Shown here: positions 53,633-61,394 of the stretch, one piece after another
Position numbering within the stretch: position 1 is the first letter of the stretch
Layout: each line of letters starts with the position of its first letter
Origin: Clostridiales bacterium
Lineage (GTDB): Bacteria; Bacillota; Clostridia; Lachnospirales; Lachnospiraceae
Direction: 5' to 3'
NCBI GenBank assembly: GCA_012519695.1
Contig: JAAYPT010000104.1
Location: 21,127-85,126 of the forward strand
Length of the DNA stretch: 64,000 nt
Program-made: the position numbers and the translations under genes
The notes under the pieces: model-generated
What the model saw: only the letters and a program-made list of their open reading frames with translations
Told to the model about the DNA's origin: nothing
Database searches by the model: none

Positions 53633-54468
53633 ACTTCCTCCAGTCTGTGCCATGCCGTTTTTGCTGCATCAAACCGTTTTTCGCCATAGGGATAATAAAA
53701 CTCCTTTTCCTTTCCATATCCAATTTGAAGCAGTGACCACACACTCCAATAAAATGATGTTAAAAACTTATTCTCTAAAAATCTCTTTTCTTCAAATTGT
53801 CTTTCTTCAAAATAGTAATCCAAAAATTTCTTTTCTTCCTCTTCATTCAATTCATTTTCCATAGAAAATGTTGCAAGATCATAGTACAAATCATTGTTTC
53901 CACTATATTCCCAATCAATCATTCTCATACACTTTTCATCTCCAAGGAAGTTCCCTGCCAATGTATCATTATGACATGGTACCAGCTCTCTTCTTTGTGT
54001 TTTCATATTTTCTGCAAGTCTTTGAAACTCTGCATACACAACTTTCCATTCTTCATAATAAGGAATCGCTTGCTTTCTTTCCAATATTGCTATGTTCTGT
54101 TGAATACGCCTTACAGGAGAAAAATCATTTGCAAACATTGCATCACTTGTATGACATTTTCTTAATACCTTTGCTATTGCCTGCAATAATTTTTCGTTTT
54201 CTTTTAACACCTCTGCTGTCATGGTTTTTCCTTCTACAAATTCACTCACCATAAATCCTGTCTCTGGTTCGCAAAAATATATTTTGGGTCCTATTCCTGC
54301 ATCAGACATTGCCTTTGCATTTTGCATTTCAGCCTTACGATTGATATAATCATCAGTTCCGACTCCTGCCACACGAATTACTAATTTTTCTCCATTGCTT
54401 TTTAATACATAGTTGTGGTTTGTCACCCCGCCGGGCAATCTTTCCACTTGAACTGGCACCTTAGTCAT
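53629..54468 (-). CDS. Choline/ethanolamine-kinase-like phosphotransferase
   Basis: A 279-residue kinase of the APH/choline kinase fold: nucleotide-binding N-lobe (RLPGGVTNHNYVLKSNGEKL), catalytic loop PCHNDTLAGNFL (~162-173) and metal site MIDWEYSGNNDLYYDLATF (~181-199). It resembles LicA and ThiK-type enzymes that phosphorylate small alcohols. It lies between the binding protein and MerR genes, so its substrate is presumably the imported compound or a derivative. This gives one of the clearest hints that the operon handles more than plain guanidino acids. Confidence 0.88.
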   Translation of the reverse strand: MTKVPVQVERLPGGVTNHNYVLKSNGEKLVIRVAGVGTDDYINRKAEMQNAKAMSDAGIGPKIYFCEPETGFMVSEFVEGKTMTAEVLKENEKLLQAIAKVLRKCHTSDAMFANDFSPVRRIQQNIAILERKQAIPYYEEWKVVYAEFQRLAENMKTQRRELVPCHNDTLAGNFLGDEKCMRMIDWEYSGNNDLYYDLATFSMENELNEEEEKKFLDYYFEERQFEEKRFLENKFLTSFYWSVWSLLQIGYGKEKEFYYPYGEKRFDAAKTAWHRLEEV

Positions 54469-54485
54469 ACTGCCATCTCCTTTAC

Positions 54486-55514
54486 TTATTCATTTGCAAT
54501 TTTCTGGGCAAAGGATGCATCTATCATTTTTCCGCAATCTACATCTGCATTAATAACCCCCAGCTCGTTCATGAATTTTTCTACTGTATTCTGCGTGTAT
54601 CCCCAATAACTATAATCCTCTGCCTCTGTAAATGCTTCTACTGTCTGAGCTGCATCCGGAACAATCAATCCCCCCATCTGTGATTCAAATTCGTCTACGG
54701 TTACATCCATCTTATCTGCCATAAACTTATTGGATTCTTCCGGGTGTTCTTTCCAATATGCAACTGCCTCATAATAGCTCTTTACCATTGCCTGTACTAC
54801 TTCCGGTTTTTCTTCTATCATCTTAGAAGATGTTGCAACAATATCACTTATTAAGTCCGGATTATCTGCGGTAGAATAAAGAACGGTTCCACCTGCATCC
54901 TTTGCTTTTGAAAAATATGGATCCCAGATACAGGCTGCGTCGCACTGTCCTGCTACAAATGCATTACCTGCATTTTCTATGGTCATATCTACTAAGTTAA
55001 TATCATCTACGCTCATCCCGTTTTCTTCTAAAAGTGTTAATAAAAACATATGGTCTACACTATAATACTGGGTTGCTACTGTTTTTCCTTTTAAGTCCTT
55101 AACACTTTTAATATCCGGAGTTGCTACTAATCCTTCACATCCATTAGATTTATCTGCCAAAATTATTACTTTTATATCTCCACCTTCTGCATATGGAGAG
55201 ATAGTTTCTCCGGAAGCATAGGTACAAAAATCAAGATTTCCTGCAATAAATGCACTGGAATTGTCTGTGGTAGACGCAAATTCCTGAATATCCACATCCA
55301 GTCCGTTTTTCTCAAAAATTCCTTTTTCATCTGCCAAATAAAACAGCATAAAGTCCGGCCAGGTTACCATTCCAATAGATACTTTGGTAAGCCCGTCTTT
55401 TTTACTTGCCTCATCCTTACTATCTGCCGATTTAGAGTTTCCCCCATTTCCACAGGCTGCCAAGGATAACACCATAGCTACTGAACATAAGATACTAATC
55501 AATTTTTTCTTCAT
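54486..55514 (-). CDS. ABC substrate-binding lipoprotein, NMT1/taurine type (1)
   Basis: A 342-residue SsuA/TauA/NrtA-like binding protein. It has a lipoprotein signal with lipobox LAAC (Cys at 21), then VSIGMVTWPDFMLFYLADEKGI and VKDLKGKTVATQYYSVDHM. AGGAGG lies 8 nt before the ATG. It is closely related to the next gene (55655-56656) and more distantly to the third (59143-60186). It heads an operon with the kinase-like, MerR and ureohydrolase genes. No permease is adjacent. The SsuBC-type pair at 40.6-42.2 kb is the likely partner. Confidence 0.9.
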   Translation of the reverse strand: MKKKLISILCSVAMVLSLAACGNGGNSKSADSKDEASKKDGLTKVSIGMVTWPDFMLFYLADEKGIFEKNGLDVDIQEFASTTDNSSAFIAGNLDFCTYASGETISPYAEGGDIKVIILADKSNGCEGLVATPDIKSVKDLKGKTVATQYYSVDHMFLLTLLEENGMSVDDINLVDMTIENAGNAFVAGQCDAACIWDPYFSKAKDAGGTVLYSTADNPDLISDIVATSSKMIEEKPEVVQAMVKSYYEAVAYWKEHPEESNKFMADKMDVTVDEFESQMGGLIVPDAAQTVEAFTEAEDYSYWGYTQNTVEKFMNELGVINADVDCGKMIDASFAQKIANE

Positions 55515-55544
55515 AATAGTTTCCTCCTTTTTCTTGATAGGAGG

Positions 55545-55575
55545 ATTGTAAACCTTGGAGTAACTCCAATGTCAA
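55545..55575 (-). promoter_or_regulatory. MerR-type promoter with 19-bp spacer and palindrome
   Basis: Minus-strand TTGACA (55570-55575), a 19-bp spacer and TACAAT (55545-55550). The spacer holds the perfect dyad TTGGAG-TTA-CTCCAA (55555-55569), the classic MerR-family operator arrangement. A MerR gene lies in the same operon. Confidence 0.87.
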
Positions 55576-55606
55576 ACACTTTTTATATTTTTATATGATA
55601 TAAAAT

Positions 55607-55636
55607 CAGCGGTTCCACCATTTGGCAAAACCGCTG
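55607..55636 (-). terminator. Terminator-like hairpin after binding protein 2
   Basis: CAGCGGTT (55607-55614) and AACCGCTG (55629-55636) form an 8-bp stem 18 nt after the gene's stop. On the minus strand ATTTTAT follows, so termination may be partial. Confidence 0.6.
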
Positions 55637-55654
55637 TTTCTATTTTTATATTAC

Positions 55655-56656
55655 TTATTTTGCAATATCATTGATGAAGCTTGCATCAATCATATCTCCA
55701 CAATCTACATCATTGCTTTCAAGTACACCTAACTTATGCATGAAATCACGCACGGTATTCTGTGTATATCCCCAATAGGAATAGTCATCTGCTTTTGTAA
55801 ATGCTTTTACTACTTCATCCTCTGTCGGAATTAAAAGACCATCCATCTGTGCTGCAAATTCATCTGCGGTTACGCCAAGCTTTTCACCCATAAATTCATT
55901 TGCTTCATCCGGATTCTCTTTCCAATAATCTACCGCTTCAAAGAAACTCTTGATTACTCCTTTTACTGCCTCCGGATGATCTTTACAAAGGGATTTTGAT
56001 GCTCCTAACACATCGGTAATCAAGTCTGGATCATCTGCGGAAGAAAACAGTTCTGTTCCACCTGCTGCCTTTGCCTGTGAAAAATATGGGTCCCAGATAC
56101 AGGCCGCATCACACTGTCCTGCCACAAATGCACTACCGGATTCCTGAATAGACATATCTACGATATTGATATCATCCTCTGACATTCCGTTTTCATCCAA
56201 CAAAGTCAACAAAAACATATGGTCTACACTATAAAGCTGTGTTGCTACTGTCTTTCCTTTTAAATCTTTAACACTTTTAATATCTGAAGTTGCTACCAAG
56301 CCTTCACATCCGTTAGACTTGTCTGTTTCTAAGACAATGGAAAAATCTCCGCCCTGAGAATATGGGGCAATCGTTTCTGATGATGCAAAGGTACAAAAAT
56401 CAAGCTGTCCACCAACAAATGCGTTGGTGCTTTCTGTGGTAGAGGTAAAATCCTGAATCTTTACATCTACACCATTTTTTTCAAAATATCCTTTTTCCTC
56501 TGCCAAATAAAAGAACATATTAGTTGGCCATGATGTGGTTCCCAGTGTTACCTTTGTGTTTCCTTCTGAATTCTTACTGCCACCGCTACTTCCACAGGCA
56601 CATAAGGATACTGCCATAGTCAATGCTAACAACGTGCTTAAAATCTTCTTTTTCAT
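55655..56656 (-). CDS. ABC substrate-binding lipoprotein, NMT1/taurine type (2)
   Basis: A 333-residue paralogue of binding protein 1. It has lipobox LCAC (Cys at 21), TLGTTSWPTNMFFYLAEEKG, VKDLKGKTVATQLYSVDHMF and a shared ending with QNTVRDFMHKLGVL. Tight similarity of the two suggests duplication followed by specialisation. It is the second gene of an operon begun by ureohydrolase 2 (46 nt apart), so each ureohydrolase is paired with a binding protein, presumably for its own substrate. Confidence 0.9.
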   Translation of the reverse strand: MKKKILSTLLALTMAVSLCACGSSGGSKNSEGNTKVTLGTTSWPTNMFFYLAEEKGYFEKNGVDVKIQDFTSTTESTNAFVGGQLDFCTFASSETIAPYSQGGDFSIVLETDKSNGCEGLVATSDIKSVKDLKGKTVATQLYSVDHMFLLTLLDENGMSEDDINIVDMSIQESGSAFVAGQCDAACIWDPYFSQAKAAGGTELFSSADDPDLITDVLGASKSLCKDHPEAVKGVIKSFFEAVDYWKENPDEANEFMGEKLGVTADEFAAQMDGLLIPTEDEVVKAFTKADDYSYWGYTQNTVRDFMHKLGVLESNDVDCGDMIDASFINDIAK

Positions 56657-56702
56657 AATAATTCCTCCTACTTATCTATGTTGTAATTTTGGGGGTACTT
56701 TT

Positions 56703-57608
56703 TTATCTTTTATTCTCATACATTAAGTACATCAAATCCTGAGCAATGGTTGCTGCAGCAAGTGCTGTAATCTCACCATGGTCATATGCCGGAAGCACTT
56801 CTACCAAGTCTGCTGCTACTACATTGATTCCTCTTAATGCATGAAGTAATTTTCTTACCTGTGCGGAAGATGGACCGCCGATAACCGGTGTTCCGGTTCC
56901 CGGTGCTGCTGATGGATCTAATGCATCAATATCAAAGGTCAGATACACTGGCATATCACCAACAATTCCTTTAATCTTTGCTGCCAAATCTTCCATATCC
57001 ATAAATACTGCATCCTGTGCATAAATGATATTGTAACCACATTCTGTCATTTCTGTACGAATAAATACCTGTGCGGAATGAGCCGGATCGATACAACCTT
57101 CTGCCTGTAAATCATAGGCGAAATTAGCATGTGATACATTTCCGTCTGTCGTTGGGGTACTATCCTGATGGGAATCAAAATGTAACAATGCAAGCTTTCC
57201 GTATTTTTCACTTGCTGCTCTTACCATTCCATAAGGTATGGTATGATCTCCACCTAATGTCAACAACTTACATCCTGCATTCAATATCTTTGCTGCATGG
57301 TCATGAGTTTCTTCTAACATTACCTTTGTAGTATTCGCGCCAACATAATATCCCACATCACCATAATCAATAATTTTTGCTGTCTGACTTAATTTATAAT
57401 CCCATGGGTATGCAAAACAGTTTGTCAACTGACTCATATTTCGAATTGCTCTTGGGCCAAGTCTTGCTCCCGGTCGATTGGTTACACCACTGTCAAATGG
57501 TACTCCCATAATTGCAATATCCACTCCGTCTAATTCTCTTGTTACCGGATACAAATTAAAACTTGGTATTCCTGCATAATGTAAATGTTTCTGTACTTCA
57601 TATTCCAT
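56703..57608 (-). CDS. Ureohydrolase (agmatinase/guanidinobutyrase-like) 2
   Basis: A 301-residue arginase-fold enzyme with the ligands GGDHT (~119), HFDSHQDS (~143-150) and TFDIDALDPSAAPGTGTP (~223-240). It differs from ureohydrolase 1 in the substrate-facing loop (SHANFAYD instead of NHGTPFHH). The ATG at 57606-57608 is chosen because GGAGG lies 8 nt upstream. A frame to 57638 would start right at the leader terminator. The distinct loop predicts a different guanidino (or amidino) substrate from paralogue 1. Confidence 0.9.
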   Translation of the reverse strand: MEYEVQKHLHYAGIPSFNLYPVTRELDGVDIAIMGVPFDSGVTNRPGARLGPRAIRNMSQLTNCFAYPWDYKLSQTAKIIDYGDVGYYVGANTTKVMLEETHDHAAKILNAGCKLLTLGGDHTIPYGMVRAASEKYGKLALLHFDSHQDSTPTTDGNVSHANFAYDLQAEGCIDPAHSAQVFIRTEMTECGYNIIYAQDAVFMDMEDLAAKIKGIVGDMPVYLTFDIDALDPSAAPGTGTPVIGGPSSAQVRKLLHALRGINVVAADLVEVLPAYDHGEITALAAATIAQDLMYLMYENKR

Positions 57609-57638
57609 AATCGTTTCCTCCATTCTGCATAAACTCAA

Positions 57639-57671
57639 AAAGGTGCCAAGAACTCTGTTCTTAGCACCTTT
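57639..57671 (-). terminator. Leader terminator upstream of ureohydrolase 2
   Basis: AAAGGTGCCAAGAAC (57639-57653) pairs with GTTCTTAGCACCTTT (57657-57671) with one mismatch. On the minus strand the stem is followed by a T-run. It may end the cyclase operon, or act as an attenuator because a promoter lies just upstream (57704-57732). Confidence 0.8.
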
Positions 57672-57703
57672 GCTATGTTTTCGTATTTGTTTTTGTTGAG
57701 ATT

Positions 57704-57732
57704 ATTATGCAGCTTTTCCCCCTTTTTTTCAA
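57704..57732 (-). promoter_or_regulatory. Candidate promoter of the ureohydrolase 2 operon
   Basis: Minus-strand TTGAAA (57727-57732), a 17-bp spacer and CATAAT (57704-57709). CAACAA starts exactly 5 nt after the -10, matching the other two leaders. Confidence 0.6.
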
Positions 57733-57793
57733 TGTTCCCTCTGCACAAAGAAATTCGTTTCATTGGCACGAATGCACAATTGCTATATATTTC

Positions 57794-58447
57794 CTACGCA
57801 AACTCTACTGCCACTGCACGCACCGGAGAACCATCTACTCCCACTAATTTTAATGGCAGAAAAATCACAAAAGGCTCTGAAAAATCAATTTCATCAAAAT
57901 GTGCGAGATTTTCTGCTATCAAACCACTGTTATCTGCATACATATCATGAATGGGAAACTGTTTTCCACCTGTTTTATCTGCATTAATTGCATCAATTGC
58001 CAATGTTTTTATTCCATGTGCAAGCAAATATTCTCCCACCTCTTTTGATACATAGGGATGCAGGAAAAACTTTTCTTCTCCTGCATAACGATACCAATCT
58101 GTACGGAATAGTACAATATCTGCCTTTTCTATCTCTTTTTCATAAGGTTGTACTTCCAAAAGAGTAATCTCTTCCTGTTCTTTTTTGTAAGATACATCAA
58201 TTACCACTGCATTTCCCATACAATATTTTAAATCCATCTGATCTATGGTAAGCCCATCATTACGAAAATGGTATGGAGCATCTACATGAGAGCCTGACTG
58301 TGAGCCAATATGTACATTTGACAGGTTATATCCCTCTTTTTCCAATGTCGTAGCTACTGTAATATCCGGCTTAGGGTCTCCGGGATATACCACTGTTCCA
58401 TTTTGCAGTGGGTGGGATAAATCTATAATTCTATGTATTTTTTTCAT
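57794..58447 (-). CDS. Cyclase-family metal hydrolase (kynurenine-formamidase-like) 1
   Basis: A 217-residue protein of the cyclase/KynB fold. Motifs are IIDLSHPLQNG (7-17), the zinc-binding block GSQSGSHVDAPYHF (~47-60) and the C-terminal FVIFLPLKLVGVDGSPVRAV. Family members hydrolyse amide or ring bonds (arylformamidase, isatin hydrolase). The usual HTGTH is QSGSH here, a variation at the metal site. It follows cyclase 2 in the operon of binding protein 3. The substrate is unknown. The duplicate suggests two successive or related reactions. Confidence 0.88.
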   Translation of the reverse strand: MKKIHRIIDLSHPLQNGTVVYPGDPKPDITVATTLEKEGYNLSNVHIGSQSGSHVDAPYHFRNDGLTIDQMDLKYCMGNAVVIDVSYKKEQEEITLLEVQPYEKEIEKADIVLFRTDWYRYAGEEKFFLHPYVSKEVGEYLLAHGIKTLAIDAINADKTGGKQFPIHDMYADNSGLIAENLAHFDEIDFSEPFVIFLPLKLVGVDGSPVRAVAVEFA

Positions 58448-58480
58448 ATTCTGCCTCCTTTATGTTGTGTTACTTCCTTA

Positions 58481-59143
58481 CTACTCTTCTATGGCTACTG
58501 CACGCACCGGAGAACCATCTGCACCTGTTATCTTTAAAGGGAAAAATACAACATATGGTTCTTCAAATGTTATTTTATTAAGATTTGTTAAATTTTCTAC
58601 AATTACAGTTCCATTTCCCAGCAATACCTGATGTGCTGCTGTGGATTCCTGGGTATAAAGTTCACCCTCTAAACAGGTTTGGTCTACATTTAACATATCC
58701 ACACCAACCGCCTTGATTTCATTAGATACCAACACTTCTGCCACTTCTTTTGACAGGTACGGATGATGATAAAATTCTTCTGTTCCGTATTTTTGTGTCC
58801 ATCCAGTCTGAAATAATACAACAGAAACTTTTTCTAATTTTGAAATGTAGTGTTCTATGTCTGTCGGCATAATTTTATGACAAGGCTCTAAATCTTCTAA
58901 TCTTATCACCAATGCCTTTCCGCAACACTGTTCTAACTCAATTTCTTCTATGGTTTTTCCATCTTTCATAAAATGCGCCGGTGCATCCATATGCGTTCCG
59001 GTGTGGGATCCGATTTTAAGATTACTTACTCTACAACCATCTTTTTCTAAAGTAAGTGCCGGAGAAATCTCCGGCACCGGATCACCTGGATAATACATCA
59101 TTCCATTCTGTATATTCACAGATAAATCTATTATTCTTTTCAC
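58481..59143 (-). CDS. Cyclase-family metal hydrolase (kynurenine-formamidase-like) 2
   Basis: A 220-residue paralogue with the canonical block GSHTGTHMDAPAHF (~47-60), IIDLSVNIQNGMMYYPGDP at the start and GADGSPVRAVAIEE at the end. The start is GTG (59141-59143), sharing one base with the stop of binding protein 3 (TAGTG), so translation is coupled. It should be a metal-dependent amidohydrolase. The intact metal motif makes it the more likely active partner of the pair. Role in the nitrogen pathway is inferred from operon membership. Confidence 0.88.
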   Translation of the reverse strand: MKRIIDLSVNIQNGMMYYPGDPVPEISPALTLEKDGCRVSNLKIGSHTGTHMDAPAHFMKDGKTIEEIELEQCCGKALVIRLEDLEPCHKIMPTDIEHYISKLEKVSVVLFQTGWTQKYGTEEFYHHPYLSKEVAEVLVSNEIKAVGVDMLNVDQTCLEGELYTQESTAAHQVLLGNGTVIVENLTNLNKITFEEPYVVFFPLKITGADGSPVRAVAIEE

Positions 59144-60186
59144 TATTTCATTTCCTCATATACTTCTTCAAACAATGAACTGTCAAATAAGCTATCATAA
59201 TTATCCGGCTGTTTGTCAATCAAACCGTTATCATATAAGAACCCGCCTAACATTTTGGCACAGCTTTTCAGATTTACATAACTGTCACCATCCTGAAATG
59301 CTGCTACATTTTCTTCCATAGTTCTTACATCACAGCCATCCATCAAGGTCTTAAATTCTTCCGGTGTTACCTCCGCATGTTTGGATACCGCATCAGCAAA
59401 CTCATCAAAATTATTTTCATAAGCATCTCTTGCATTGTACCACGCTTTCATTACCAGCTTCATTTCATCACGCTTTGTCTTTAAGGAATCTCCGTTCACT
59501 GCAAGTACCGCCGGTATCAATCCTTCATATTCTTTGTCGGCAGAAGTAGCTAAAATATTTCCACCTGTTTCGTTTTGTGCCATAGAAAGGGATGGTTCCC
59601 AAATTGCCGCAGCATCTACTGAACCACTAATAAAAGCATTGGAAGCATCTCCGGTAGACATGTTTACCAGATTTACATCATCTTCGGAAAGTCCTGCATT
59701 TTCTAAGCATTTTAATAAGAATAAGTGATCACTTCCCCCTAGCTCAATCGCAACATTTTTTCCTTTTAAATCTTTTACTGACTTAATATCGCTACTTGCA
59801 ATCAATCCATCTGCACCTGCGGAAAAATCCTGTACCATAACTACCTTAATATCCGCTCCGCTTACATATGCCGGAATAATATCTGCAAGAGCCGGAACAA
59901 ACATATCAATATTTCCTGAACTTAATGCATTCAATCCATCTGTGTAATTAGAAAAAAGCTGAACTTCTACATCCACACCTGCATCTTTAAAATATCCCAG
60001 TTCATCTACCGCAAGCCACCAATAACTTCCCGGCCAATCGTTAATTCCAAGTACAATCTTTTCTTTACTTCCACTGTCTTTTGATGCTCCCTTTGCACTT
60101 TTACTATCTGCATTCTGTCCGCATGCACATAACATAAATGCCATAATTATTCCCATGATTCCTGCTATCCATCTTCTCTTTCGCAT
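59143..60186 (-). CDS. ABC substrate-binding lipoprotein, NMT1/taurine type (3)
   Basis: A 347-residue lipoprotein with signal MRKRRWIAGIMGIIMAFMLC and lipobox LCAC. The start at 60184-60186 is chosen for AAAGGAG 8 nt upstream. A frame to 60255 runs through the leader terminator. Motifs VLGINDWPGSYWWLAVDELG and VKDLKGKNVAIELGGSDHLF place it in the same family as the other two, but it is more diverged. It heads the operon with the two cyclase-family hydrolases, so it probably delivers a cyclic or N-acylated substrate to them (inference). Confidence 0.9.
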   Translation of the reverse strand: MRKRRWIAGIMGIIMAFMLCACGQNADSKSAKGASKDSGSKEKIVLGINDWPGSYWWLAVDELGYFKDAGVDVEVQLFSNYTDGLNALSSGNIDMFVPALADIIPAYVSGADIKVVMVQDFSAGADGLIASSDIKSVKDLKGKNVAIELGGSDHLFLLKCLENAGLSEDDVNLVNMSTGDASNAFISGSVDAAAIWEPSLSMAQNETGGNILATSADKEYEGLIPAVLAVNGDSLKTKRDEMKLVMKAWYNARDAYENNFDEFADAVSKHAEVTPEEFKTLMDGCDVRTMEENVAAFQDGDSYVNLKSCAKMLGGFLYDNGLIDKQPDNYDSLFDSSLFEEVYEEMK

Positions 60187-60210
60187 AACAAATCTCCTTT
60201 CACAAAAGAA

Positions 60211-60240
60211 CGGTGCAACTTCTAAATCGAAGTTACACCG
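60211..60240 (-). terminator. Leader terminator upstream of binding protein 3
   Basis: CGGTGCAACTTC (60211-60222) pairs with GAAGTTACACCG (60229-60240) with one mismatch. On the minus strand TTCTTTT follows. It lies between the promoter and the first gene, so it can only act as an attenuator. Confidence 0.8.
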
Positions 60241-60273
60241 TCGCAACATGTTCACTATTTATTTGATGAGGCT

Positions 60274-60302
60274 ATCTTACCTCACACTTATATTTTTGTC
60301 AT
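60274..60302 (-). promoter_or_regulatory. Candidate promoter of the binding protein 3 operon
   Basis: Minus-strand ATGACA (60297-60302), a 17-bp spacer and TAAGAT (60274-60279). CATCAA begins exactly 5 nt after the -10. The boxes alone are modest (5/6 and 4/6); the shared downstream element supports the call. Confidence 0.6.
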
Positions 60303-60350
60303 TGTAAGTGATGCACAATCCTCTTTGTGCATTATGTTCTACAAAACTTT

Positions 60351-61394
60351 TTATTTTGCCACATCTTTCTTACGATACTTTTTCACCTCATATAATCGCT
60401 CATCTGCCTGCAAAAGTGCATCTTTTAAGGTAAAGTCCTGCTTTTTAGACACTACGCATGCCCCGGCAGAAACAGTAATATTATATGGCTTATTACTCTG
60501 TAAGTTAAATTCTTCAAATTTTTGATACAACACTTGCAGCAGTTTTTCCCCTTCGTCATCTCCCTCGTATTCTACTGCACAGGCATATTCATCTCCACCG
60601 ATTCGTCCTGCAATTCCTTTTTTATCCACAATCTCCTTTAGAAAACGCCCAATAAGTTTTAGCGCATAATCTCCCTCTTCATGCCCATACCTGTCATTAA
60701 TGATTTTCAAATTGTTCATATCTGCATAAACAATCAATATTTTATGATCCTGTTGTATGCTTTCTTTGATTCGATTCTGTGCTTCACTGTAAAATCCTCG
60801 TCGATTCAATATTCCTGTTAACACATCTGACTTTGAAATGGTATCCAATTCAATGTTATTTACTTTTAGTGCTGCTACATTTTCCTCTAACTGCTGTTGA
60901 ATTATTTCGTTTGCCTGTAATAATGTAATCATTTTTATGGCAGAACTAACCTGATTTATTAAAAATTCTCCATTGGTATACATTTCTTCTGTCATATCAC
61001 ACAGCAATACTCCGTACACCATTTCTTTAAAAAACAGTGGCAACAATACCCAATCATGCCGTTCTTCATTATCTAATTGATGATTTTCAAAAATCTCTGC
61101 CTGCCTTTTTTCCTGTTTAATTGCCGGAACAATGGTTACTTTTTCTTTTCGTAACACAGCCTTTAAATATAGTTTTTCAGGTGCTTTATACTCTTCTTTA
61201 AATAGATGTAATACCGGATCTGCCAACATATAAATCGCTGCATTTTTTACCTGAAGCCAATCTAAATTCTCCAAAAGGGTACTAAAACTTTGATCTCTTC
61301 CTCTTTCAAATTGAAGCATATCCTGTACGAACAATTTCATGGAGTACCCTTCTTGATCCTTGGATTCTTTCATATTTCCTAACTGTCGATTCAT
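60351..61394 (-). CDS. Diguanylate cyclase (GGDEF) with GAF-like N-terminus
   Basis: A 347-residue soluble protein. The N-terminal ~170 residues look like a GAF-type sensor, then a short coiled coil (~165-185) and a GGDEF domain (~190-345) with DVLTGILNRRGFYSEA, VYADMNNLKIINDRYGHEEG and an active IGGDEYACAV. It overlaps the upstream sensor gene as ATGA. The two together reproduce the LacI-sensor-GGDEF architecture that is one protein in other Lachnospiraceae (from memory), so they probably act as a complex. Confidence 0.88.
   Translation of the reverse strand: MNRQLGNMKESKDQEGYSMKLFVQDMLQFERGRDQSFSTLLENLDWLQVKNAAIYMLADPVLHLFKEEYKAPEKLYLKAVLRKEKVTIVPAIKQEKRQAEIFENHQLDNEERHDWVLLPLFFKEMVYGVLLCDMTEEMYTNGEFLINQVSSAIKMITLLQANEIIQQQLEENVAALKVNNIELDTISKSDVLTGILNRRGFYSEAQNRIKESIQQDHKILIVYADMNNLKIINDRYGHEEGDYALKLIGRFLKEIVDKKGIAGRIGGDEYACAVEYEGDDEGEKLLQVLYQKFEEFNLQSNKPYNITVSAGACVVSKKQDFTLKDALLQADERLYEVKKYRKKDVAK

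Noticed and set aside
55522..55545. Hairpin TCCTCCT/AGGAGGA that could hide the ribosome binding site of binding protein 1
   Set aside because: The upstream arm overlaps the -10 box and lies mostly before the predicted transcription start, so it would not be in the mRNA.
40000..60350. Guanidine riboswitches (ykkC, mini-ykkC, ykkC-III types)
   Set aside because: Given the ureohydrolases I looked in the leaders for the ykkC GGTCCGAGAG-type core or paired ACGR loops. None was found; leaders here are too short and show only terminators.
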